A stretch of 64,000 nucleotides of DNA from Alkalihalobacillus sp. TS-13 (GCF_019720915.1 NZ_JAHKSI010000001.1:992001-1056000), one strand, 5' to 3'; shown: positions 34,984 through 44,886, counted from the stretch's first letter. Program-made: numbers and translations. Notes: generated from the sequence alone by a model not told the origin.

Positions 34984-36168
34984 TCAAAAGCCTGGTGTGG
35001 CTGCGATGTTGACCTGGTGTTCCAGGGCTGTCTCAAAATCCTGGATGAGGTCATCTGGATGTTCAAGACCGACCGATAATCGCAACAACGAATTCGTGAT
35101 TCCTCTTCGTCTCCGTTCCACTTCTGGCATTGCAGCATGTGACATTTTTGCAGGATAAGAGAGGATTGATTCGACAGCCCCGAGACTAACTGCAAATACA
35201 GGCAATTGCACCTTTTTAACGAATGATCGTAAGACGTGTTCATTTTCAAGCTCAAAAGAAAGGACGGCTCCTGCTCCAGTTGCCTGACTATTTTGCAAGT
35301 GATAACCATTGTGACCTGAAAGTCCAGGATAGTATACGTGCTTCACCAATAAATGTCCTTGGAGATGGCGTGCAATTTTTTTTGCTGATTCCATCGATTT
35401 TTCAAGTCTTACATGAAGTGTTTTCAGTCCGCGGAGGACCAGCCATGAATCTTGAGCTCCGAGAACTGCGCCGAATGAGTTTTGTAAGAATGCTAATTTA
35501 TCTCCGATCGCCTCATCTTTAACGACGGCTAGACCGGCTACGACATCACTATGACCTGACAGGAATTTAGTCGCACTATGCAATACAACATCTGCTCCAA
35601 GTGCCAAAGGCTTTTGTATCGCTGGTGTCAAAAACGTATTATCAACGAAGGTAAGAGCGTCTGCTTGTTTTGCCAGCTTTGCGATCGATTCGATGTCTGT
35701 AACCTTCAGCAATGGATTCGAAGGCGTCTCTACATAAATAACTTTTGTATTTGGACGGATCTGCTTTTCAACCTCTGAAAGATCGGTCATGTCGACAAAT
35801 GTATGGTCAATCCCATATCTTGACAAGACCTCGGTTACCATCCGATAGGTGCCGCCGTATACGTCCTCTGAGATGAGAACGTGGTCACCTTGCGACAAAA
35901 GGAGGAAAGCGGTTGAGATTGCTGACATTCCGGATGCAAAGGCGAAACCTCTCGAGCCTTCTTCTAACGAGGCAATAGTCTCTTCCAATGCCTCCCTTGT
36001 GGGATTCAATGAACGACTGTAATCGTATTTTCCGAACTCGTCAATATCGAACTGGTGATAGGTAGAAGAGGGGTGGATCGGTACACTGACTGAGCCTGTT
36101 GCTCGATCGATTTTATGATCATTGTGAAGGAGCTTCGTTTCAAATGATAGTTGATTTTGGTGACTCAT
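34984..36168 (-). CDS. metC: Cystathionine beta-lyase MetC
   Basis: 394 aa; ATG 36168 with GGAGG 8 bases upstream, rather than the frame start 6 codons earlier. Cys/Met-metabolism PLP enzyme with SAFASGMSAISTAF-type N-terminal block (GFAFASGMSAIST), Tyr in YDYSRSLNPTR, and the PLP lysine in HSATKFLSGHSDVV (about residue 200). Cleaves cystathionine to homocysteine, pyruvate and ammonia. Its start overlaps the metI stop by 4 bases, so the pair is translationally coupled under the SAM riboswitch at 37313. Confidence 0.94.
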   Translation of the reverse strand: MSHQNQLSFETKLLHNDHKIDRATGSVSVPIHPSSTYHQFDIDEFGKYDYSRSLNPTREALEETIASLEEGSRGFAFASGMSAISTAFLLLSQGDHVLISEDVYGGTYRMVTEVLSRYGIDHTFVDMTDLSEVEKQIRPNTKVIYVETPSNPLLKVTDIESIAKLAKQADALTFVDNTFLTPAIQKPLALGADVVLHSATKFLSGHSDVVAGLAVVKDEAIGDKLAFLQNSFGAVLGAQDSWLVLRGLKTLHVRLEKSMESAKKIARHLQGHLLVKHVYYPGLSGHNGYHLQNSQATGAGAVLSFELENEHVLRSFVKKVQLPVFAVSLGAVESILSYPAKMSHAAMPEVERRRRGITNSLLRLSVGLEHPDDLIQDFETALEHQVNIAATPGF

Positions 36169-37277
36169 GTTAAAACCTCCGTACATGCTTTTGTTAGTGA
36201 TTGCTCTAAATCTTTTATGAGATCATCAGCATCTTCTATTCCCACAGAAAACCGGAGTAGTCTGTTACAAACACCGTTTTTCGTGCGTATTTCTTCTGGT
36301 ACATCTGCATGTGTCTGTGTGGCAGGGTAAGTGATGAAGCTTTCGACCCCGCCTAGGCTCTCCGCAAAGGCTATCAGTGACAGTGATTGTAAAAGCGGAT
36401 TGATACAGGATTCATCGATGATCCGGAAAGAAAGCATTCCGCCTCGACCGGGGTAAAGGACATCGGTGACAGCTTCGTGTTTCGACAAGTAATCTGCGAT
36501 CTGCTGCGCGTTTATCTGATGTTTTTCCATGCGTAAAGATAATGTTTTCATCCCTCTCATCAACAACCAGGAATCGAATGGACTCAACACTGCACCTGCC
36601 GCATTATGGTGGTCTGCGAGAGCATCGCACAGTTCTTTTCCTTTTGCGACGATCAAGCCAGCAAGGACGTCATTATGACCTCCCAAATATTTGGTAGCAC
36701 TATGGATGACGATATCCGCCCCAAGCTCAATCGGCCGTTGCAATAGAGGTGTGTAGAAGGTGTTGTCGACAATGAGCAATAAGCCATGTTCCTTCGCAAT
36801 CGCAGCAACGGTTGGGATATCTGTCTCTTCCATAAGCGGATTGGTCGGCGTCTCGATGAAAATCGCTTTGGTTTTGTCTGTGATGATATGTTCAATCGCT
36901 GCGGGGTCTACCGTATCGACATACTTGCAGTTAAGCCCCCATTTACGGAAACCTTTTTCAAAGAGCCTGTAAGTTCCGCCATATAAATCTTTACAAACAA
37001 TGAATTCATCTCCTGACTGGAACAACGAGAGCAATGTCAAGATTGCAGACATCCCGGAGCTGCAGGCGAACCCTTGATCACCGCCTTCAAGATCGGCGAT
37101 GGTCTCTTCAAGAATTTTTCGTGTTGGATTTCCTGTCCGGATATAATCATAATCGGATGATTGACCGATTCCATCATGTCGGTATGCAGTTGAGAAGTAT
37201 ACAGGTGGATTGACAGTTCCTGTGACGTTCTCACTGCGGTTTCCGATCTGGGCTAGTTTCGTTTCGAATGTGTACAT
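36165..37277 (-). CDS. metI: Cystathionine gamma-synthase / O-acetylhomoserine thiolyase MetI
   Basis: 370 aa, ATG 37277 with GGAGG upstream. Same PLP fold as MetC: GFACSSGMSAILTL, YDYIRTGNPTRK, KAIFIETPTNPLM and the PLP lysine in HSATKYLGGHNDVL. Joins an O-acylated homoserine with cysteine (or sulfide) to give cystathionine (or homocysteine). metI-metC order, 4-base overlap and S-box control are as in B. subtilis metIC. Confidence 0.94.
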   Translation of the reverse strand: MYTFETKLAQIGNRSENVTGTVNPPVYFSTAYRHDGIGQSSDYDYIRTGNPTRKILEETIADLEGGDQGFACSSGMSAILTLLSLFQSGDEFIVCKDLYGGTYRLFEKGFRKWGLNCKYVDTVDPAAIEHIITDKTKAIFIETPTNPLMEETDIPTVAAIAKEHGLLLIVDNTFYTPLLQRPIELGADIVIHSATKYLGGHNDVLAGLIVAKGKELCDALADHHNAAGAVLSPFDSWLLMRGMKTLSLRMEKHQINAQQIADYLSKHEAVTDVLYPGRGGMLSFRIIDESCINPLLQSLSLIAFAESLGGVESFITYPATQTHADVPEEIRTKNGVCNRLLRFSVGIEDADDLIKDLEQSLTKACTEVLT

Positions 37278-37312
37278 TAATAATCCTCCTTAGTTGTAAA
37301 ACACCTGAAAAA

Positions 37313-37482
37313 AAGAAAAAAGCCTTCTTAAGAAGAAGACTTTTGTATGTAGATTTGTCATTCTTCTTATCTTCACAAGTTCAAGGAACCTGCTGGAATT
37401 AGCACCTTTTCAACGTGGAGCATGTTGATGGTTGCTGAGGTGTCATCGGGCCATTCCCTCTACCTCTCTGGATAAGAAATTC
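37313..37482 (-). promoter_or_regulatory. SAM-I (S-box) riboswitch of metI-metC
   Basis: Minus-strand order: TTTCTTATCCAGAGAGGTAG, GGCCCGATGACACCTCAGCAACC, AAGGTGCTAATTCC and GATAAGAAGAA closing P1 (37361-37371 with 37471-37480). The downstream terminator AAAAGTCTTCTTCTTAAGAAGGCTTTT with a T tract lies at 37313-37346; its 5' arm can also pair with the P1 3' strand as antiterminator. Confidence 0.96.
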
Positions 37483-37690
37483 GATTATTCAATTTTGAAA
37501 TTAAACTTACATCAAATCAGAGTGAAGTTCAAGACTTTTTTTAAAATTTTATCAGAATATTTAAACTTATATATCCGATCGAAAAACTAAGAAATATGAT
37601 TTGTATCATTGGGGGAGTTGGGGTTTGGATGCTCAGTGGCAGGAAGGAAGAGAGTCATCGGTGCAATTCCAAAATTTATCGGTGCAAATG

Positions 37691-37723
37691 AAAAAAGGAT
37701 GACTCCACCAAGCCATCCTTTTT
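37691..37723 (-). terminator. selD terminator
   Basis: AAAAAAGGATG / CATCCTTTTT stem; the plus-strand A tract is the T tail for minus-strand selD. Confidence 0.9.
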
Positions 37724-37730
37724 ATCAATC

Positions 37731-38783
37731 TTATTTGCTCGCATATAAATATCGTTCTTGCTTTTCAGTCACTTTTCCAATGATAGAGGTCGCTTCTACA
37801 CCTTTTTCCTTCATTCGTTCTACATACTGTTTCGCTTCTGCTTCAGGCATGCTGATCAACAAGCCGCCTGACGTTACAGCATCACAAAGGATCCACTGGT
37901 GAAGTTCATTCAACCCATCATAGTCCACATCGTCTGCAATCCAGCGATGATTCGCTTTCGTGCCCCCTGGGACTACGCCAGCTTCTGCGAGTACTGTCGT
38001 ACCTTCTAGGATAGGAACGTTGCCGTATTGGATGTGCATCGACACATCGCTGCCTCGAGCCATTTCTGAAGCATGTCCCAATAGTCCGAAACCAGTGACA
38101 TCCGTTACCGCATTCGGATAGAAATCAGCTAACTCTTCAGCGGCTGTTTTATTAAGGGTTGCCATTGTTGTCGTAACCCGTTCTAGCTGTTCATCCGTCA
38201 ATCGTTCGCTTTTGATTGCCGTTGTCTGGATTCCGACCCCGATCGGCTTTGTCAAAACCAGAGCGTCACCAGGTTGTGCTCCAACATTTTTAAAGATTTT
38301 ATCCGGGTGGGCGATCCCTGTGACGGAAAGTCCGAATTTCGGTTCATTATCGTCGATTGAATGGCCTCCGGCGATTACGGCACCGGACTCGTGTACTTTA
38401 TCAGAAGCCCCTTTAAGTATTTCTGCCAGGATTTCTGGACCTAGTGATTTGATCGGGTACCCAAGGATATTCAGCACTGTCGTCGGTTTTCCGCCCATGG
38501 CATACACATCACTCAATGAATTAGCTGCCGCGATTTGACCGAAATGATAAGGATCATCAACAATCGGTGTGAAAAAATCGACCGTCTGGATGATGGCAAG
38601 ATCATCTGTCAGTTTATAGACTCCCGCATCATCAGATGTATCTAAACCTACAAGAAGGTTGGGGTCTTTTTCTCTTTCAGGTAAATGACGCAAGACTTGC
38701 GCCAGGTCTTCAGGACCGATTTTGCATCCTCAGCCACCTTTAGATGATAGTGTTGTCAATCGGATTTTCTCTTCTTTACTCAT
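37731..38783 (-). CDS. selD: Selenide, water dikinase SelD, itself a selenoprotein (in-frame TGA)
   Basis: 350 aa including Sec. ATG 38783 with AAAGGAGGTGC upstream. Codon 18 is TGA (38730-38732) inside SSKGGUGCKIGPEDL, exactly the catalytic Cys/Sec position, followed by catalytic Lys21; the frame then runs on to 37731. Without readthrough the apparent ORF begins only at 38693. Later blocks: GLDTSDDAGVY, ANSLSDVYAMGG, GGHSIDDNEPKFG, TDVTGFGLLGHA. Makes selenophosphate from selenide and ATP, feeding SelA and SelU. A short GGTC-CTGAA-GACC hairpin (38705-38717) follows the TGA. Divergent from the SelW-like gene. Confidence 0.97.
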
Positions 38784-38902
38784 CAATAGCACCTCCTTTT
38801 ATAAGTATAAACAACTTTTTTGCGAATTGAGAAATAATATACTAGAATTAACGTATCAAAGTTTTGAAAACACTTTCAAAAATGACGAAGGGAGTTTTTT
38901 CA

Positions 38903-39145
38903 ATGAGTTATAAAGTATCTGTGGAATTCTGCATGCAGTGAAACTACGCGCCAAAAGCCGCGAGTTTCGCGGAACAAATGTTCAATCATTTCCGTTCAGA
39001 CGTTACTTCACTGGATATGATCCCGAGCTCAGGCGGGGCATTCGAAGTGACGGTCAATGATCAGAAGCTGTATTCCAAGCTTGAAACCGGAGAATTTCCC
39101 GATAATGAAAAATTGTTTGATGAAATCGAAAAGTTGAACGGATAA
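38903..39145 (+). CDS. SelW-like Rdx-family selenoprotein (CxxU)
   Basis: 80 aa including Sec at codon 13 (TGA 38939-38941). Begins MSYKVSVEFCMQU, then NYAPKAASFAEQM, LDMIPSSGGAFEV and SKLETGEFPD, the full SelW/SelT/Rdx thioredoxin-like fold with CxxU redox motif. AGGGAG ribosome site. A SECIS-type hairpin CCGCG-AGTTT-CGCGG at 38958-38972 has a G as second loop base and lies at the usual distance from the TGA. Probably a thiol redox protein. No ORF over 12 codons is seen if TGA is read as stop. Followed by selA 82 bases later. Confidence 0.94.
38958..38972 (+). promoter_or_regulatory. Candidate SECIS hairpin of the SelW-like gene
   Basis: CCGCG stem, AGTTT loop, CGCGG, starting 16 bases after the Sec codon and inside the reading frame, as bacterial SECIS elements are. 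Confidence 0.75.
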
Positions 39146-39227
39146 ACGAGCGCCTCCCGCGGGTCCTGCCCTGGAGGTGTTCTCTCGCCTTACAGACAGG
39201 ACTCGATTTCGTTAGGAGGATATTCGT

Positions 39228-40625
39228 ATGAAGGAACAACTACGTTTACTTCCAGCTGTCCACACCATCCAGACTGATGCCCGTTTTCAGGATATGATCG
39301 AAAACGGAGGATTTTCGCAAAATGGTCTCACGGTCATGATCCAGGAACAGTTGGAAGCGGTACGCAAACAGATTTTAGCTGGAAATCGGCTGCCTTGTGA
39401 AACAAAGCAAGAAATGGTCGATATCATCTTCGATCAGCTAAACGAGAGATTAAATTCTTCAACAGTACATAAAATCCGACCAGTGATCAATGCAACTGGT
39501 GTCGTGATCCATACAAACTTAGGACGGTCCCGTTTAAGTGAAAATGCAATTGAAAAGATGACAGAAGTAGCCCGTCATTACTCGAATCTGGAATATAACA
39601 TTACTAAAGGTATTAGAGGCTCCAGGCATGATTTAGTAGAAGAATTGATTTGTGACCTCACTGGATCCGAAGCGGCAATGGTCGTTAATAACAATGCGGC
39701 AGCAGTTTTCCTTGTACTGAGATCGCTTGCGGCTGGTAAAAATGTCGTCGTTTCCAGAGGCGAGCTCGTGGAAATCGGTGGTTCGTTTCGTGTGTCTTCG
39801 ATCATGGAGGAAAGCGGGGCAGTCCTTAAAGAAGTAGGGACCACCAATAAAACGCATGTGCAAGACTACGAACATGCGATTGATGAAGGAACGGCTATGC
39901 TTATGAAGGTCCACACGAGTAATTTTAAAGTGATCGGATTTACAGCGTCTGTTCCAGCTGAAAAACTCGTTGACATAGCGAAGCAGCACGAAGATGTTTT
40001 GACTTATGAGGACTTGGGCAGTGGTGCTTTATATGATTTCCGGGCTGACGGAATTGGGGAGGAACCGGTTGTAAAAGAGGTGCTATCTTCAGGAGTTGAT
40101 CTTGTTACATTCAGTGGCGATAAACTACTCGGTGGACCTCAATGCGGGGTTATTGCCGGTAAAAGATCATTAATCCAAAAGCTGAAAAAGCATCAGCTCG
40201 CACGTGTCTTACGCGTCGATAAATTCACCCTGGCTTCCCTTGAAGCAACGTTGCTTCCCTATAAGTATGATCGTATCGCAGAGATTCCGACTGTACGGGA
40301 TATTATCCAGCCAGTTGAAGAAATACAGGAACAAGCAGAGCGGTTCATAGAAGGTGTCAGAACGATTGAAAACATGACGGTTAACCTTGAAGAGAGTGTT
40401 TCGATGATCGGTGGGGGGACGATGCCGGAAGTCGAGTTGCCGACTTATGTCGTATCCGTAAAACATGAATCGCTGTCGAGTAAGGCGTTGTTTGCGAAAT
40501 TACGTGGTGCAGAAACGCCTGTCATCGGGAGGATCAAAGAGGAGCAGTTCATTTTGGATTTCCGTACAGTGACGTACGACGAACAAGATCAGATGGTGAA
40601 AATATTCAACGAAATTTTTGTTTAA
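39228..40625 (+). CDS. selA: L-seryl-tRNA(Sec) selenium transferase SelA
   Basis: 465 aa, full length; TAGGAGGATATTCGT ribosome site. PLP enzyme that converts Ser-tRNA-Sec to Sec-tRNA-Sec using selenophosphate. Blocks: VINATGVVIHTNLGRSRLS (about 86-104), NNNAAAVFLVL, VSRGELVEIGGSFR, VGTTNKTH, YEDLGSGALYDF and the PLP lysine in FSGDKLLGGPQCG (about residue 299). Cotranscribed with the SelW-like gene or from its own promoter in the 82-base gap. Ends at a terminator. Confidence 0.97.
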   Translation: MKEQLRLLPAVHTIQTDARFQDMIENGGFSQNGLTVMIQEQLEAVRKQILAGNRLPCETKQEMVDIIFDQLNERLNSSTVHKIRPVINATGVVIHTNLGRSRLSENAIEKMTEVARHYSNLEYNITKGIRGSRHDLVEELICDLTGSEAAMVVNNNAAAVFLVLRSLAAGKNVVVSRGELVEIGGSFRVSSIMEESGAVLKEVGTTNKTHVQDYEHAIDEGTAMLMKVHTSNFKVIGFTASVPAEKLVDIAKQHEDVLTYEDLGSGALYDFRADGIGEEPVVKEVLSSGVDLVTFSGDKLLGGPQCGVIAGKRSLIQKLKKHQLARVLRVDKFTLASLEATLLPYKYDRIAEIPTVRDIIQPVEEIQEQAERFIEGVRTIENMTVNLEESVSMIGGGTMPEVELPTYVVSVKHESLSSKALFAKLRGAETPVIGRIKEEQFILDFRTVTYDEQDQMVKIFNEIFV

Positions 40626-40642
40626 ATCGCAAAAATAGGGGT

Positions 40643-40691
40643 AAAAAAACCGTAAGAAGACCATCTTGAAGGTCTATCGTACGGTTTTTTG
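40643..40691 (+). terminator. selA terminator
   Basis: AAAAAACCGTA-AGA-AGACC / GGTCT-ATCG-TACGGTTTTTT stem with one internal bulge. Confidence 0.88.
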
Positions 40692-40871
40692 TTTTATTTA
40701 AAGAAAGTATAAAATACTTTCTTTAGTCTAAGCGTAACTATGGCTCAGCCTGCGCCAAGGCTTGGCTTTGCCAGGTTTCTTTATTTGATTTCCGGCCATA
40801 ATAAGGAATCCGACGGTTTTAAGGCTTATTACAACCAAAGGAGCACGAAAACCAGCAGCTTTATCTATTCA

Positions 40872-41012
40872 TTACATCCGTCCGCCGTGATTTTGTCTTG
40901 TATGATTACGGTTTTTCACTTTTTTTGACCCATCCAACGGTTCTGGTTGTCCAGGATTTTCGCCCTTAGGTGCGTTTTTCCTTTGGTCTTTAGAAGTGTT
41001 CCTTTCAGTCAT
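40872..41012 (-). CDS. sspP: Acid-soluble spore protein P
   Basis: 46 aa: [37 protein letters not shown]. Nearly the same as B. subtilis SspP. AAAGGAGGGC ribosome site at 1018-1027 of the 40-kb block (41018-41027). Minor small acid-soluble protein of the spore core, made in the forespore under sigma G. In B. subtilis sspP and sspO form an operon next to citB; here a plus-strand gene separates them. Confidence 0.95.
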   Translation of the reverse strand: MTERNTSKDQRKNAPKGENPGQPEPLDGSKKVKNRNHTRQNHGGRM

Positions 41013-41210
41013 TGAAAGCCCTCCTTTACTGGCAATTGATTCTGGCGAGATTTATATATAGTCCAGCCTTCATCAATGTTTTGGCGATGTCTTCGATTCT
41101 TTTTTAGTATGGAAGAGGCGGGGTGATGATATTCATAATTGGTGATGGAATAAATCCTAGTCCTGTGTCTCATATTAATGACAGACCGACTATGAAAAGG
41201 AGGAATTCTC

Positions 41211-41468
41211 ATGCCGTATCATAAAGATAAACAACAAGCATTCCAAGCCGCACAGCAAGGATACGAACAGGCGATCCAAGCGAATGGAACTGCACTTGAG
41301 AGTTCAGCAGATCCGGACTTTGCAACAAAACAACAACAATTCGAGCAAGAATTGTCTGAAGCGCTTCAGCAAATCGAGAATGCACTGGAAGTCGCGAGTG
41401 AACATCAACGCATGCAGCTTCGTCATTACCAGGAAGACCTCTACAATTTACGGAAAGACATATATTGA
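41211..41468 (+). CDS. Small helical Gln/Ala-rich protein, unknown family
   Basis: 85 aa, start MPYHKDKQQAFQAAQQGY, AAAAGGAGG ribosome site 8 bases before ATG. Mostly alpha helical by composition, with the C-terminal EVASEHQRMQLRHYQEDLYN. Resembles short coiled-coil proteins of Bacillaceae (such as DUF2524 or DUF3813 types), but I cannot assign it. Lies between sspP and sspO on the opposite strand, so possibly spore related. Confidence 0.7.
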   Translation: MPYHKDKQQAFQAAQQGYEQAIQANGTALESSADPDFATKQQQFEQELSEALQQIENALEVASEHQRMQLRHYQEDLYNLRKDIY

Positions 41469-41571
41469 CGGATTCTGATTCTATTTAGGAGGTAACACCA
41501 ATTTTTAAAAGGCACATCGAACACCAAGACCCATATTTGAAGGAATCTTATGTCCGCTAATGTTCAAACAA

Positions 41572-41668
41572 ACAAATCTGTGTTGAAAACGAGATGAAAG
41601 TGCTCTATGAACGCTTCATACGGACAAATCTGAGTTAAAACCGGGATGAAAGTGCTCTACGAACGCTT
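41572..41668 (+). repeat. Tandem duplication of a 52-base unit
   Basis: Units at 41572-41623 and 41624-41668 share ACAAATCTG(T/A)GTT, GATGAAAGTGCTCTA and GAACGCTT. No gene in it. Confidence 0.85.
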
Positions 41669-41680
41669 TTAAAGTATGTT

Positions 41681-41715
41681 AAAAAGGGGCTTGCCAATTG
41701 GTTCAGCCCCTTTTT
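41681..41715. terminator. Bidirectional terminator next to sspO
   Basis: AAAAAGGGGCT / AGCCCCTTTTT stem with 13-base loop, 12 bases past the sspO stop. Confidence 0.92.
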
Positions 41716-41726
41716 CTTGCTGAGGA

Positions 41727-41876
41727 TCATTGATTCTTTTTCCGCTTTTTATTATTCTGCCTTTCTGCTTCTGTCAAAGGCTCATTGGCATATTCATGAT
41801 CGAATTGGGTTGGCTGCTGGACTGCTTGCTCAACGGAGATTTCCTTTTGATTATTCCCTCGTTTAGGTTTTGCCAT
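41727..41876 (-). CDS. sspO: Acid-soluble spore protein O
   Basis: 49 aa: MAKPKRGNNQKEISVEQAV at the start and NEPLTEAERQNNKKRKKNQ at the end, matching the C-terminus of B. subtilis SspO almost exactly. GGAGGTGAC ribosome site. Forespore-expressed minor SASP, divergent from citB as in B. subtilis. Confidence 0.96.
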   Translation of the reverse strand: MAKPKRGNNQKEISVEQAVQQPTQFDHEYANEPLTEAERQNNKKRKKNQ

Positions 41877-41941
41877 CGATATGTCACCTCCATGTGTGTT
41901 TAGTTTGTAACGACAACTAAAACTAATACATGTACAGTTCT

Positions 41942-41956
41942 ATAAGAAATACTTAT
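41942..41956. promoter_or_regulatory. Candidate CcpC operator for citB
   Basis: ATAA-GAAATAC-TTAT fits the ATAA-N7-TTAT dyad bound by the citrate-responsive repressor CcpC upstream of Bacillus citB. Confidence 0.6.
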
Positions 41957-42109
41957 TAACTTTAATAACTATATTGGAATTTACTTATGAAAGTAGTTCC
42001 TTTAAACTAGAAATGAAGGAAGGATAAAACAATTAAAAACAAAAACAGTAATCTTTCGACAGTATACCCGTATGTAGGGTATCATGGTTAGGAGAAGGAG
42101 GGTTTTCGC

Positions 42110-44821
42110 ATGAGTACAAACGATGTTTATCATGCTAGAAAAACGTTTGAAGCAAATGGAAAAACGTATCACTATTATGACTTGAAAGCACTTGAAAACG
42201 CAGGGGTTGGCGATGTTTCCAGACTGCCATACTCGATCAAAGTGCTTCTTGAATCAGTCTTGCGTCAATATGACGGAAGAGTAATCGACAAAGAACACAT
42301 TGAAAACCTGACAAAATGGGGAACGAATGACGTCAAGGACATTGATGTTCCATTCAAACCTTCACGTGTCATCCTGCAAGACTTCACTGGTGTTCCAGCA
42401 GTTGTCGACCTTGCATCATTACGTAAAGCGATGGCTGACATGGGTGGAACTCCAGACAAGATCAACCCTGAAATTCCAGTCGATCTTGTCATCGACCACT
42501 CGGTACAAGTTGATAAGTATGGATCAGATGATGCCCTTAAATTCAACATGAAGCGTGAATTCGAACGTAACCTTGAGCGTTACAAATTCTTGCGTTGGGC
42601 TCAAACATCATTCGACAACTACCGTGCCGTACCACCTGCTACAGGCATCGTCCACCAGGTGAACCTTGAATACTTAGCTTCAGTTGTAGCAACGAATGAA
42701 GAAGATGGTGAACTGGTTGCTTTTCCTGATTCACTAGTCGGAACTGACTCACATACGACAATGATCAACGGTATCGGTGTACTCGGTTGGGGTGTCGGTG
42801 GTATCGAAGCGGAAGCAGGAATGCTCGGTCAACCATCTTACTTCCCAGTACCGGAAGTAATCGGTGTCAAGTTGACTGGTGAAATGCCGAACGGAACGAC
42901 TGCAACTGACCTTGCACTTAAAGTTACTCAAGTGCTCCGTCAGAAGAACGTTGTAGGTAAGTTCGTCGAATTCTTCGGACCTGGTCTGAAGGACATGACA
43001 CTTGCTGACCGTGCGACGATCTCAAACATGGCGCCAGAATACGGTGCAACTTGCGGATTCTTCCCAGTTGATGAAGAAACATTGAACTATCTTCGATTGA
43101 CTGGACGCTCTCCTGAGCAGATCGAAGTCGTTGAGAAGTATACGAAAGCGAATGGCATGTTCTATACGCCAGGAACAAAAGATCCTGATTTCACGGATGT
43201 TGTTGAAGTGAATCTTTCTGAGCTTGAACCGAACCTATCTGGGCCGAAACGTCCACAGGATCTGATTCCGCTTTCTGACATGAAAGATTCCTTCAACAAA
43301 GCTCTTGTTTCTCCAGCAGGAAACAGCGGATTCGGTTTGGAAAAAGAAGAGATCAACAAATCAGTTGAAATCAAACATCCAAATGGAAAAGTTTCCAATA
43401 TGCGTACCGGTGACCTTGCGATCGCTGCAATCACAAGTTGTACGAACACATCCAACCCTAGCGTCATGCTTGGTGCTGGATTAATTGCAAAAAAAGCGGT
43501 TGAAAAAGGATTGGAAGTACCTGAGTATGTAAAAACGAGTCTCGCACCAGGATCAAAAGTTGTTACAGGATACCTTGAAGCTGCAGGTCTTATGCCATAC
43601 ATGGATAAACTCGGTTTCAACCTTGTCGGTTACGGCTGTACGACTTGTATCGGTAACTCCGGTCCATTGGCTGAAGAAATCGAAGAAGGTATTGCTAAAA
43701 CAGACCTTGTCGTTTCTTCTGTCCTATCGGGTAACCGTAACTTCGAAGGGCGTATCCACCCGCTTGTAAAAGCGAACTATCTTGCATCACCACCACTTGT
43801 AGTGGCGTATGCACTCGCTGGATCCGTTGACTTCGACCTTGAAAATGATTCATTCGGTAAAGATAAAGACGGAAACGACGTATACTTCAAAGATTTATGG
43901 CCGACAACTGAAGAAATCAAAGCTATAATGAGTGACGCAGTCAAGCCAGAACTCTTCAAGAAGGAATACGAGCGTGTATTCGATGACAACAAAGAGTGGA
44001 ATGAACTCGATACGACAGAAGAAGAACTATACAGCTGGGATGACGATTCAACTTACATCCAGAACCCGCCGTTCTTCCAAGGTCTTTCTAAAGAGCCAGG
44101 AAAAGTCGAAGCTCTTAATGAATTACGTGTTGTTGGTAAGTTTGGTGATTCTGTCACAACTGACCACATCTCGCCTGCTGGTGCAATCGGAAAAGATACG
44201 CCTGCTGGTAAATACTTGATAGATAACGGTGTCAAGCCATCTGAGTTCAACTCATACGGTTCTCGTCGTGGTAACCATGAAGTAATGATGCGTGGTACAT
44301 TTGCGAACATCCGTATCCGTAATCAGATCGCTCCTGGTACTGAAGGCGGCTGGACAACATACTGGCCAACTGAAGAAGTCATGTACATCTATGATGCTTG
44401 TATGAAGTATCAACAAGATGGAACAGGACTCGCAGTTCTTGCAGGAAAAGATTATGGAATGGGAAGCTCTCGTGACTGGGCTGCCAAAGGTACAAACCTT
44501 CTCGGCATCAAGACGGTCATCGCTGAAAGCTTTGAACGAATCCACAGAAGTAACCTGGTGCTGATGGGTGTTCTTCCTCTTCAATTTAAAGAAGGAGAAA
44601 GCGCAGAAACACTAGGACTTACTGGAAAAGAAACGTTCGCTGTTGATATCGATGAGAATGTAAAACCTCGTCAAACGCTCACTGTCACTGCGACAGATGA
44701 AGAAGGAAACGAGAAGAAATTTGAAGTGATCGCACGTTTTGATAGTGAAGTTGAAATCGACTACTATCGTCACGGCGGAATCCTTCAAATGGTACTTCGT
44801 AACAAATTACAAAACGCATAA
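42110..44821 (+). CDS. citB: Aconitate hydratase
   Basis: 903 aa, AGAAGGAGGG ribosome site. Aconitase/IRP1 type: the three 4Fe-4S ligands are Cys in SCTNTSNPS and [12 protein letters not shown]; other blocks are [31 protein letters not shown] and the swivel-domain [10 protein letters not shown]. Interconverts citrate and isocitrate in the TCA cycle; in Bacillus it also binds iron-responsive RNA elements when iron is low. Regulated probably by CcpC and CodY; followed by a terminator. Confidence 0.98.
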   Translation: MSTNDVYHARKTFEANGKTYHYYDLKALENAGVGDVSRLPYSIKVLLESVLRQYDGRVIDKEHIENLTKWGTNDVKDIDVPFKPSRVILQDFTGVPAVVDLASLRKAMADMGGTPDKINPEIPVDLVIDHSVQVDKYGSDDALKFNMKREFERNLERYKFLRWAQTSFDNYRAVPPATGIVHQVNLEYLASVVATNEEDGELVAFPDSLVGTDSHTTMINGIGVLGWGVGGIEAEAGMLGQPSYFPVPEVIGVKLTGEMPNGTTATDLALKVTQVLRQKNVVGKFVEFFGPGLKDMTLADRATISNMAPEYGATCGFFPVDEETLNYLRLTGRSPEQIEVVEKYTKANGMFYTPGTKDPDFTDVVEVNLSELEPNLSGPKRPQDLIPLSDMKDSFNKALVSPAGNSGFGLEKEEINKSVEIKHPNGKVSNMRTGDLAIAAITSCTNTSNPSVMLGAGLIAKKAVEKGLEVPEYVKTSLAPGSKVVTGYLEAAGLMPYMDKLGFNLVGYGCTTCIGNSGPLAEEIEEGIAKTDLVVSSVLSGNRNFEGRIHPLVKANYLASPPLVVAYALAGSVDFDLENDSFGKDKDGNDVYFKDLWPTTEEIKAIMSDAVKPELFKKEYERVFDDNKEWNELDTTEEELYSWDDDSTYIQNPPFFQGLSKEPGKVEALNELRVVGKFGDSVTTDHISPAGAIGKDTPAGKYLIDNGVKPSEFNSYGSRRGNHEVMMRGTFANIRIRNQIAPGTEGGWTTYWPTEEVMYIYDACMKYQQDGTGLAVLAGKDYGMGSSRDWAAKGTNLLGIKTVIAESFERIHRSNLVLMGVLPLQFKEGESAETLGLTGKETFAVDIDENVKPRQTLTVTATDEEGNEKKFEVIARFDSEVEIDYYRHGGILQMVLRNKLQNA

Positions 44822-44831
44822 GTCAGATGAA

Positions 44832-44861
44832 AAATAGCAGCTCCAACCGGGGCTGCTATTT
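44832..44861 (+). terminator. citB terminator
   Basis: AAATAGCAGC / GCTGCTATTT stem. Confidence 0.9.
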
Positions 44862-44886
44862 ACATACATAAGGAGAGAACGAAGCA

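Noticed and set aside
37609-37902. 97-codon plus-strand frame near the selD terminator
   Set aside because: It overlaps the end of selD on the opposite strand and has no supporting signals.
40740-40928. 62-codon plus-strand frame after selA
   Set aside because: It overlaps the clear sspP gene on the other strand and has no ribosome site.
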